Source of the DNA: Gillisella vitis
GTDB taxonomy: Bacteria; Pseudomonadota; Alphaproteobacteria; Rhizobiales; Rhizobiaceae
Direction of reading: 5' to 3'
Assembly (NCBI GenBank): GCA_009744235.1
Contig: WPHV01000002.1
Span: forward strand, 524,436-588,435
Length of the DNA: 64,000 nucleotides
The notes under the pieces were generated by a model. It did not search any database. It worked only from the letters and a program-made list of their open reading frames with translations, and was not told the DNA's origin. The position numbers and the translations under genes are program-made. Positions 36,501 through 43,967 of the stretch are shown here, piece after piece (position 1 is the first letter of the stretch; the number at the start of each line of letters is the position of its first letter).

Positions 36501-39500
36501 AGGGCAAGATCGCCTTCATGTATCCCGGTGGTTTCAACAGCTATCCGCATCTGGGACGCACATTGCTGCGCCGTTACCCCGACAGCCTGCGCGCTTTCGA
36601 GCAATTTGTTGATGATCCGGCGGCAACGCTCTGCCATGACCAGCTCTATCCGCGCCACAAGCCCGGGCAGGACGCGACTGTGCGACTGATGCAGACCGAA
36701 GCCGGGATGCAGCAGGACATTGCGGCAATGATGAAGACCGGTGTCGGTTTTGCCCTGATGTATACCGCCTTGCTGCGGGACCAGTTCGGTGTGCAGGCCC
36801 ATGGTGCGCTTGGCTATTCCATGGGCGAAGTCAGCATGTTGTTTGCCAATGGCATCTGGCCGATAGACCAGCATGGCTTGCGCAACGACCTGCCACTGTT
36901 TGAAACCTCGATTGGCGGTCCCCGTCAGGCGGTGCGCGACACATTCGATATTGGGCCTGAGGTCCGCGACAATCAGGTCTGGTCGAGTTATGTGCTGCTT
37001 GCTCCGGTGGAGACGGTGCGCGACGCGATTGCTCCTCGTTCCGATGTGTTCATCACCCATGTGAATGGCCCCAAGGAAGTGGTGATTGCCGGTCTGCCCG
37101 CAGCGGTAACGGCATTGGTCAAGCAATTGGAAGGCTATTCCGCCTATCGCAGCCCGGTCTCGCATGTCCTGCATGTTCCGCTGCTGCAAAGGGTCGCGCA
37201 TCAGATTTCCGCCCTGCACGATCATCCGACCACAGCGCCAGCGGACAATCTGCATCTTTATACCACCTCGACTTATGGGCGGATGACGGATTTCAGCCGC
37301 GCAGGCCTGTCGCGGACCATTACCGATGTGATGTGCTCTGAGGTGGATTTCGTGCGGCTGGTCGATAAGGCCTATGAGGATGGCTACCGGATCTTCATCG
37401 AATGCGGTCCTTCGGCCACATGCAGTCGCTGGGTGAATTCATGCCTCACAGGTCGGGATTATCTGTCGATCAATCTTAACCAACGTGGTGCCGACGATGG
37501 GCGCAGCCTGCTTGCGGCTTTAGCCCGGCTGGTTTCTCACGGCGTCAGGGTTGATCTTACCAGCCTGGTGCCTGGGGTGAAGGCCGAGCGCTCCAAAACG
37601 GTTATCAGCCTGCAACCGGGCGGTGCCGCTCTGCGCGCAACTGCCAGTGATACGATCAGGCCGCTGGAAACGAAACCCGCTGTGTCGCAGCCATTCAAAC
37701 CCAGCACTATCGCAAGGTCTGTTGCTTGGGGACCGACGGCAACCTTCATCCTCGAAGGCATCAGCCTGGTTCACGAATTGCTGGATGACGACACCCAAGA
37801 CGACGTCCAGCCGGATTATCAGCCAGCAAGACCAAGTCCCGGTCTTCCATCTCTCTCCCCGAAACATGTCGAAGCGGATCAACCAGTCATGGCCAAGAAT
37901 ATGACCATCAGCCAGGATAAGTCTCAGCGGATCGCCCAGGCTGTCGAAGCCTTTTTGCAGCGCCAGCGCCTCGGCCATCAAACATTCCTGCAAACCCAGT
38001 CCGACCTCGTGCAGATCTGGCGCGAGCATGCCGGAAATGGGGCACACGGAAATGGGGCAAATGGCGTACGGCCCGCTCAGCGCAGCCTGTCCCATCCGGC
38101 AACCATTGATGCCGCGCCTGCGGTATTGGAGATCGAGGCACCTCAGCCTGTCGCCATTGCGCCAGCGCGAGCACCAGCACCAGCACCTGTTGCCGTGGCC
38201 ACCGTGCTGCCCGCCAGCGCCCGTGAAAAGCAGGAAAAGGGCTGGTTTCTGGACGAACAGGATCTGTTGACCTTTGCCAGCGGCAAGGTTGCCGATGCCT
38301 TGGGCGCGCAATTTGCGCCAATTGATGATTATCCGGTTCGGGTTCGTCTGCCAGCGCCGCCCTATTTCTTCGTGTCGCGGGTCACCAAGGTCGATGCCAC
38401 GTTCGGGGAATATAAGCCTTGCTCGCTGACAACAGAATATGATGTTCCAGCCGACGCCTGGTATCTGATCGACGGCCAGATGCCTCCAGGCATTGCGGTG
38501 GAATCCGGTCAGTCGGATTTGTTGCTGGTTGCGTTGCTGGGCATTGATTTCAAGAACAAGGGTGTCCGCAAATACCGGCTTCTGGATGGTCGGTTGAGCT
38601 TTTACGGTCGTCTGCCGCAGGCAGGCAGCACGCTGCGCTTCGACATCACCATCGACCGGTTCGTCTGGCAGGGCGATGGTCTGCTGTTCTTCTTCCGCTA
38701 TGACGGCTATGTCGATGGCGAACTGGCGCTGCAATTGCACAGCGGTTGCGCCGGTTTCTTCACCGAGGATGAGTTGAGTGCCGGTGGCGGCGTTGTCATC
38801 AAGCAACCGCCCGCAGCCCCGCTCACCCTGGTTAAGCCCCTTCTGCCACGGGTCCGTGACACGCTGGAAAAATCCGATCTGGTGGCGCTGTCCGAGGGCC
38901 GGATCGGCGAGATTTTCGGCCCCGGTTCGCAGCATCCGGAAAGCGGCAGCTCCATTCGCCTGCCGCCCGAAATGCTGCTGATGATTGACCGTGTGACCGA
39001 TATCGGCTCCTGGCAGGGCGAACACTATGTCATGGAGGCCGAAAAGAGCTTTGACGCCGATGGCTGGTATTATACCTCGCATTTCGTCGATGATCCGGTC
39101 CTGCCGGGGTCGTTGATTGCCGAAGGTGCAACCCAGCTGCTCAAGGTCTATCTGATCGCCAATGGCATGCATCAATGCTTTGCCGATGGGGTGTTCGAGC
39201 CGGTCACCCACCGCGAAATGCAGATCACGGTCCGTGGCCAGATCACCCCTGACGTGAAAAAGGTGCATTACAAGCTGTTCATTCAGGAAAGCGCCCTGCT
39301 GCCGCGCCCCTATGTAATTGCCGATGTGCTGATCTATGACGAGCATGGCAAGCCGCTGGTGCGGGTGTCCAATCTGGGCTTGCAGGTGATTGAAAAGCCT
39401 GGTGTCTCGGTTGAGCCGCGCTTTGGTGATCCGACTTGGTTCAGCGGACGCAAGACCAAGAGCGGCGAGAAGGTTGTGCTCAATGAAATGAGCATGCACC

Positions 39501-40609
39501 ACGCCGCCAAGGGTGAATTGCGCATCGGCCTTGGCCCGGAATTCAACATTTACGGCGAGGAATTGCGCGCCCCGCATATTCCGAATGGTTGCTTCCAGTT
39601 TGTCGATCGCTGCCTGGAAACCACTGGCACGCGCGGCCAGTTGGTCCCCGGTGCCGTGATGGATACCGAATATGATGCCGCTGCCGACAGCTGGTATTTC
39701 CAGGAAAACAGCCACCCGCATATCCCGAATTTCGTGGTGCTGGAATCGGCGCTTCAGGCCGCCATTCTCAATGGCTATGCGCTGGGGCCAACCCTGAAAT
39801 ATCCCGATAAGGAATATTCGATCCGCAATCTGGATGGCACGGCGGTCTATCTTTCCGACCCGGATGTGCGCGGCACGACGATCCGCCACAGCCAGAAACT
39901 GCTCAGCAATGCCATGGTGACGGATTCGATCCTGCAAAACTTTGACTTCAACCTGAAGGTCGATGGCCAGCCTTTCTATCAGGGCCAATCTTCCTTCGGC
40001 TACTTCACCAAGCGGGCGCTGGAAAACCAGCTTGGCCTTGACCAGGGCAAGCTCAGCAAATTCTGGCTGGAGGAAAACAGCGCGAAAACCGAGGAATTCG
40101 ACCTTCTCAACCCGGCCTCCGCCCATCTGTTTGCTGGTACACAGGAAAAGCCCCATTGGCGCTTGCCGCCCGGCCATCGGTTCCGGCTGCTGCATCAGGC
40201 CAGCCTGGTGCGCGATGGTGGCAAATTTGGCCTCGGCTATGTCAAGGGCGAGCGGACGATTGATGCTGGCGAATGGTATTTCACCAACCATTTCCACCGG
40301 GACCCGGTCATGCCCGGCTCGCTTGGATTGGAGGCCATCCTGCAAGCCATGCAGCTCTTTGCCATCCGCACCGGTCTGGACGCGGGGATTGCCAATCCAC
40401 GCTTCGGCATCGCGGTCGGCGTGCCGGTCAATTGGCGCTATCGCGGCCAATTGCTGCGCACTGACAAGCGCATGGGCCTCGAAGTGCATATCAAGGAAAT
40501 CCGCCGGGAAGGCGAAGGCCTGGTGGTGATTGCCGATACCGATTTGTTCAATGACCGGCTGCGTATCTATGAAGCGCTGTCGATGAGCATTTCCATCAAA
40601 CCGGCTTAA
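33503..40609 (+). CDS. PfaC-like megasynthase: KS-CLF-AT-DH-DH
   Basis: A 2368-residue multidomain enzyme. The N-terminal ketosynthase is complete (Cys193, His328, His366). A second KS-like domain (about 480-760) is a chain-length factor: its active-site region FTLSAGMLGVAYAIE has Met662 where Cys belongs. An acyltransferase of the PfaB type follows with Ser1106 in GYSMGE. The C-terminal 900 residues hold four hotdog units forming two FabA-like dehydratases: active His1860 (HFVDDPVLPGS) and His2263 (HFHRDPVMPGS), each with Glu 14 residues later, plus one inactive hotdog before each. Shewanella-type systems keep the AT separate (PfaB); a KS-CLF-AT-DH-DH fusion is known for myxobacterial Pfa3, which also ends in an acyltransferase domain missing here. 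Confidence 0.94.
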   Translation: MSRIAITALSLCFPGANDLDSYWRNLLAKNDSRSTGGVKDFRIDPFYLRDSQEDVDQVRWLRGGFVDLDEVTKGLADEGGDGLDLPWQLARRVAEEALQTSRLGERVDLGRVGMVLGNYTFPTFASNNAVVPVWEREIAAGLEDGLGLSPGTLVDTSLTAPPAEHGVLSADGIYAVTRGLSLGGPSFSLDAACSSSLYAIELASSYLRSGQADAMLAGGVCLPDPWLIHVSFGDLGAFPNNGVSQPFDSTSDGIVTGQGASVVVLRRLEDALRDNDVILAVIESVGLSNDGTGQHMLVPNADGQRLAYQRAYARTGVQPEEIDYVECHATGTPLGDRTELTSLQRFFGADKQHFPLIGSVKANVGHLLTVAGMSSLAKVILAMQEGTIPATPGIGKLQKSMDAPGMEQRLVVENQSWPTPAGKRHAAISAFGFGGTNAHMIVSDDRTFSGERTQGDNGAAKTLQPPPLEIRGMAAHYGNAASLQAFEAASFGGEPVWAEPSSRRWRGATVTADAPPQAAINAYDIDFLRNRIPPAETEAFNAQQGLVLKVANEALSDAGYGHIGEKRSARPVAVLVVLELDLSAHLRRGRTLVPDWIDQALARQGLHLSEDERQGLIEACKRAVLGPLRSTEITSYIGNICASRIASQWNFTGPVFTLSAGMLGVAYAIEQAGLMIADDKAEAALIVAVDLNAGLEAYALEQAATPGANAQPAKSLGDGAGAILLAPAGLGASAAPYAVLDHISIRHVGNGEDSAVAVALATIADGHRLDLMDMAGQIGGDGVELAAVATHAPGAVVCGVEHLSGHCKVAQPMAALIRAALCLSGRYLPATPPAWLNAEVNQPLAVAIEQAGLGLLAESVPWVRQERSRPLVAGVGAAGPFGSYAAFRLSEAVVEALRQPEADYPPFLPVAAENREALVGVLATVIAALEQGTPWQALQTEALANLRERPSARVLVLSGRDPAQLLTEARQAQKFLGEGQGVEFQTPAGSYFTDRPQGAEGKIAFMYPGGFNSYPHLGRTLLRRYPDSLRAFEQFVDDPAATLCHDQLYPRHKPGQDATVRLMQTEAGMQQDIAAMMKTGVGFALMYTALLRDQFGVQAHGALGYSMGEVSMLFANGIWPIDQHGLRNDLPLFETSIGGPRQAVRDTFDIGPEVRDNQVWSSYVLLAPVETVRDAIAPRSDVFITHVNGPKEVVIAGLPAAVTALVKQLEGYSAYRSPVSHVLHVPLLQRVAHQISALHDHPTTAPADNLHLYTTSTYGRMTDFSRAGLSRTITDVMCSEVDFVRLVDKAYEDGYRIFIECGPSATCSRWVNSCLTGRDYLSINLNQRGADDGRSLLAALARLVSHGVRVDLTSLVPGVKAERSKTVISLQPGGAALRATASDTIRPLETKPAVSQPFKPSTIARSVAWGPTATFILEGISLVHELLDDDTQDDVQPDYQPARPSPGLPSLSPKHVEADQPVMAKNMTISQDKSQRIAQAVEAFLQRQRLGHQTFLQTQSDLVQIWREHAGNGAHGNGANGVRPAQRSLSHPATIDAAPAVLEIEAPQPVAIAPARAPAPAPVAVATVLPASAREKQEKGWFLDEQDLLTFASGKVADALGAQFAPIDDYPVRVRLPAPPYFFVSRVTKVDATFGEYKPCSLTTEYDVPADAWYLIDGQMPPGIAVESGQSDLLLVALLGIDFKNKGVRKYRLLDGRLSFYGRLPQAGSTLRFDITIDRFVWQGDGLLFFFRYDGYVDGELALQLHSGCAGFFTEDELSAGGGVVIKQPPAAPLTLVKPLLPRVRDTLEKSDLVALSEGRIGEIFGPGSQHPESGSSIRLPPEMLLMIDRVTDIGSWQGEHYVMEAEKSFDADGWYYTSHFVDDPVLPGSLIAEGATQLLKVYLIANGMHQCFADGVFEPVTHREMQITVRGQITPDVKKVHYKLFIQESALLPRPYVIADVLIYDEHGKPLVRVSNLGLQVIEKPGVSVEPRFGDPTWFSGRKTKSGEKVVLNEMSMHHAAKGELRIGLGPEFNIYGEELRAPHIPNGCFQFVDRCLETTGTRGQLVPGAVMDTEYDAAADSWYFQENSHPHIPNFVVLESALQAAILNGYALGPTLKYPDKEYSIRNLDGTAVYLSDPDVRGTTIRHSQKLLSNAMVTDSILQNFDFNLKVDGQPFYQGQSSFGYFTKRALENQLGLDQGKLSKFWLEENSAKTEEFDLLNPASAHLFAGTQEKPHWRLPPGHRFRLLHQASLVRDGGKFGLGYVKGERTIDAGEWYFTNHFHRDPVMPGSLGLEAILQAMQLFAIRTGLDAGIANPRFGIAVGVPVNWRYRGQLLRTDKRMGLEVHIKEIRREGEGLVVIADTDLFNDRLRIYEALSMSISIKPA

Positions 40610-40624
40610 TCCAAGGAGGATATC

Positions 40625-42205
40625 ATGACGATCAATGCACGATTTGAAGACGCCTCCGCAACGCCGGCTATTGTCTGGGATACCCCGTCAATCCGTCGGC
40701 AATTGCAGAAATTGGATCAGCCCGGCTCGGTGGTCAGCGATGGCACCCGGCTTGGGGTGACCTCGGAACTGGAGCCGCTGGAAGCCGGTTTCAAAGTGGT
40801 CTGCCGCTACCCAGCCCTGGCGCCAAGTGCGCTGGGGGACCCGGATTTTCTGGCCCGCTATGATCTCAGCTTCCCCTATATGGCAGGCGCTATGGCCAAT
40901 GGCATCGCCTCGCCGGACCTGGTCATTGCGCTGGCGCAGCAGGGCTTTCTGGCAAGCTATGGTGCGGGCGGTGTCCGGCTGGAGCAGGTCGATCAGGCGC
41001 TGGCCAAGATTACCTCGGCGCTCCAGGGTGCGCCGTTTTCGGTCAATCTTATCCATAGCCCCAGCGAACCGGCCATGGAAAACGGCCTGATCGATATTCT
41101 GCTGCGCTATGGTGTCACCATTGTCGAAGCCTCGGCCTTCATGGGATTGACACCCGCGCTGGTGCGCTACCGGGCGCTTGGCCTTCGCCGCCGCGAGGAT
41201 GGTAGCATCGATATCGGCCATCGGCTGATCGCCAAGGTTTCTCGCTCGGAAGTGGCCTCGGTCTTTATGGAGCCCGCGCCGGAAAACATCTTGAAAAAGC
41301 TGCTGGCCCAAGGCGCGATCAGCGAGGAACAGGCGGCGTTGGCTGCCCAGGTGCCGATTGCCGACGACATTACGGCTGAAGCCGATTCCGGTGGGCAGAC
41401 CGACCGCAGACCGCTGGTTGTGCTGCTGCCGATCATGCTGCGGCAGGCGCAGAAAGTCGCCGAGAAAAACGGTTACGCCAAGCCGATCCGCATCGGTGTC
41501 GGCGGCGGACTTGGCTCGCCCAAGGCAATTGCCGCCGCCTTTGCGACGGGTGCCGCCTATGTGGTGACCGGTTCGGTCAATCAGGCCTGCCAGGAATCCG
41601 GCTCGTCGCCTTCGGTGCGCGCCCTTCTGGCCAAATGCGGCTTTGCCGATACCACCATGGCACCGGCTGCTGATATGTTCGAACTGGGGGTGGAGCTGCA
41701 GGTGTTGAAGCGCGGCACGCTGTTCGCCAGCCGCGCCAAGATGCTCTACGATCTCTATCGCCGCTATGACAGTCTGGATGCCCTGCCGGAACCGGTGGTG
41801 CAGGAACTGGAGCAAAAACTGTTCAAGCAAAGCCTTGCCGATGTCTGGCGGATGACGGCGGATTATTTCGTTGGCCGCGACCCCAAACAGGTCACGGAGG
41901 CGGAAGCCGATCCGAAGCGCAAGATGGCGCTGGTGTTTCGCGCCTATCTCGGAAAGGCATCTCATTGGGCCAATGCCGGGGAAGAGGGGCGTCAGATCGA
42001 CTACCAGATCTGGAGCGGTCCGGCGATTGGTGACTTCAACGAATGGACGGCTGGCACCTATCTGGAACAGCCGGAGAGCCGCCGTGTCGTGGATGTCGCC
42101 ACCCATCTGTTGCAGGGCGCGGCCTTTGAGACGCGGCTGCATTGGCTGGCCATGGCCGGTGTCCGCTTCCCCCATCCGATGTCCTATGAGATTGCGCCGC
42201 TATGA
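40625..42205 (+). CDS. pfaD: PfaD-like FMN enoyl reductase
   Basis: A 526-residue protein of the nitronate-monooxygenase/PfaD flavin-barrel family. An N-terminal segment of about 90 residues precedes the barrel. The FMN phosphate site is GVGGGLGSPKAIAAAF followed by GAAYVVTGSVNQ, and the C-terminal extension (TADYFVGRDPKQV, WSGPAIGDFNEWTAGTYLE) is typical of PfaD. In PUFA synthases this trans-acting reductase saturates selected double bonds during chain growth. A strong AAGGAGG precedes ATG 40625; the gene lies 15 bp after the PfaC-like gene and overlaps the next gene by 4 bp. Family assignment is firm. Confidence 0.93.
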   Translation: MTINARFEDASATPAIVWDTPSIRRQLQKLDQPGSVVSDGTRLGVTSELEPLEAGFKVVCRYPALAPSALGDPDFLARYDLSFPYMAGAMANGIASPDLVIALAQQGFLASYGAGGVRLEQVDQALAKITSALQGAPFSVNLIHSPSEPAMENGLIDILLRYGVTIVEASAFMGLTPALVRYRALGLRRREDGSIDIGHRLIAKVSRSEVASVFMEPAPENILKKLLAQGAISEEQAALAAQVPIADDITAEADSGGQTDRRPLVVLLPIMLRQAQKVAEKNGYAKPIRIGVGGGLGSPKAIAAAFATGAAYVVTGSVNQACQESGSSPSVRALLAKCGFADTTMAPAADMFELGVELQVLKRGTLFASRAKMLYDLYRRYDSLDALPEPVVQELEQKLFKQSLADVWRMTADYFVGRDPKQVTEAEADPKRKMALVFRAYLGKASHWANAGEEGRQIDYQIWSGPAIGDFNEWTAGTYLEQPESRRVVDVATHLLQGAAFETRLHWLAMAGVRFPHPMSYEIAPL

Positions 42206-43890
42206 CAACATCCGCCTCCTATCTTAACCGGTTGCGGGCGCTGTTGGGCGATCCGCTTGAAGACGACCACCCCTTTTCCTTCGCCACTGCCGTGAAGGCT
42301 GATCTCGACGGCGATAGTCTCGACCTCCAGGCCAAGGCTCTGATCGAATCCGGTTTTATCCAGCAGATTATTCCCGCCCATTGGAAGACGGGCGGGGAAT
42401 TGGTGGATCTGGAAGCGGTGCTTGAAATGGCGCGCCTTCTGGCGGGCCGCAATCCGTCGCTGATGCCCCGGCTGATGTATTCCATTGGGGCCATCACCGT
42501 GCTTGATCTGGCTGGCACTGAGGCACAGCGTAAGACCCTGTCGGACTGGCTGCTTGCGGGCCACAGCATTGCCCTTGCCGTCAACGAACCCGGCATTCGC
42601 AGCGATCTGATCAACAACCAGACAAAGGCTGACCGTCAGGGTGACTGGTATGTGATCAATGGCCGCAAATGGCTGGTCGGTCAGGCCGAAAAGGCGCGGG
42701 CCTTGATGGTGATGGCCAAGACGGGTGCAGGCGGACCGGCGGCTTTCTCGCTGTTTCTGATCGACCGGCAGCCGCAATGGGAATCCACCCTGCCGCATCC
42801 GCGCGCAGAGCTTTCCGGCATGAAGGGCATTGATGTCGCCGATGTCGATATTGATGTGGCCTGTGTCAATGCAGCTAACCGGGTGGGTGGTGAAGGCGAA
42901 GGCATCGAGCTGGTGTTTCGCGCCGAATCCGTCATCAAGCTTCTGTCGATTGGCGCCATGCTCGGCCCTTGCGAAAGCGCCTTGCGGTTGACCTATGGCG
43001 AGATCTCTAAACAGGCGAATGGCGGCCATCCGCACCAGCATTTCCTGCTGGCCGGTGCCTATGCCGATTACCGGATCATGGACAGCGTTGCCAAGGCTGC
43101 GGCCCGCTTCGCGTCTTTCCGTCCGCAGCATTTTCCGGTGGCGGCGGCGGTTGCCAAGCAGATCGCCCAGGAATTCAGCAGCCGGATTTTCACCAGCTTG
43201 ATGGCAGCCCTGGGTGCCCGGTCGGTGCTGGCGGAGGAGCCGGTCTCGGCGATCCTTCAGAAATTGCGCCGCGACGGTGAAGTAGCGCAATATATGGACA
43301 TCAATCCGCAGGTTAATCTCGGCATGCTGGCCAATCAATTGCCCAGTCTGACGAAGCGCCGCGCCAAACTGGAACCGGGTCTTGCCGATGCGCTGTTTGC
43401 GCAATTGCAGGCGGAGCTGTCACCGTCCTCGCCTTGCCCGGCCATGGTGCTTGCCAAGGTGCCGATGCTGAACAGGGCTGGCGAGCCATTGACGGATCTG
43501 CTGCCGGGGCTTGGCGAGCGGTTTGCCAAGGCGGCATCCGAACACGACCGTGCGGTGGTGGACGCGCTGCAAGAGGCAGAGGCACGTTTTGCCAGCCTGG
43601 AAGAGGGCATGGCTGAATTGCTGGCCCTGCGCCAGGGTGAAAGGCCGGAAGCCGTCAATGCCGGGGCGCAATTTGCAAGGCTCTATGCCGTGTCCTGTTG
43701 CGCGCTGTCGGCACTGGCTGAAGGCGGAGACGCGCTTCTACCCTTCATGCTGCAACGCCTGCTGGCCGGTGATCGTTACGCCTTCAGCGGAGAAGATCGG
43801 TTCTATCAGGCGGCTTGGCATAGTCTCGCAGAGGCGATGGGGGCGAATGAAGACGTTTATAGTGATGAAAAACGGCACGCTGCGGTTTAG
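42202..43890 (+). CDS. Acyl-CoA dehydrogenase-like flavoprotein A
   Basis: A 562-residue protein with the acyl-CoA dehydrogenase fold plus a C-terminal extension of about 170 residues. The middle domain shows FAD and substrate contacts (LAVNEPGIRSDL, VINGRKWLVGQA). In the C-terminal helical domain the segment aligned with the catalytic YEGT motif reads MDIN, so Asp366 stands where Glu is usual. The start overlaps pfaD by 4 bp (ATGA), so it is translationally coupled. It probably acts on an ACP- or CoA-bound chain made by the synthase, adding a double bond. Isovaleryl-type enzymes carry the base elsewhere, so the residue assignment is an inference. Confidence 0.85.
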   Translation: MTTSASYLNRLRALLGDPLEDDHPFSFATAVKADLDGDSLDLQAKALIESGFIQQIIPAHWKTGGELVDLEAVLEMARLLAGRNPSLMPRLMYSIGAITVLDLAGTEAQRKTLSDWLLAGHSIALAVNEPGIRSDLINNQTKADRQGDWYVINGRKWLVGQAEKARALMVMAKTGAGGPAAFSLFLIDRQPQWESTLPHPRAELSGMKGIDVADVDIDVACVNAANRVGGEGEGIELVFRAESVIKLLSIGAMLGPCESALRLTYGEISKQANGGHPHQHFLLAGAYADYRIMDSVAKAAARFASFRPQHFPVAAAVAKQIAQEFSSRIFTSLMAALGARSVLAEEPVSAILQKLRRDGEVAQYMDINPQVNLGMLANQLPSLTKRRAKLEPGLADALFAQLQAELSPSSPCPAMVLAKVPMLNRAGEPLTDLLPGLGERFAKAASEHDRAVVDALQEAEARFASLEEGMAELLALRQGERPEAVNAGAQFARLYAVSCCALSALAEGGDALLPFMLQRLLAGDRYAFSGEDRFYQAAWHSLAEAMGANEDVYSDEKRHAAV

Positions 43891-43967
43891 CAGCGGTCGA
43901 TGATTTCTTTCGTTTTTTCAGGTGGTCTTGACAGGGCCATGCAAGACATTTTGATCAGGAGTTTCAG

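Noticed and set aside
37520-40489. 989-codon minus-strand frame inside the PfaC-like gene
   Set aside because: Antisense of AT and dehydratase coding sequence whose active-site motifs are clear on the plus strand.
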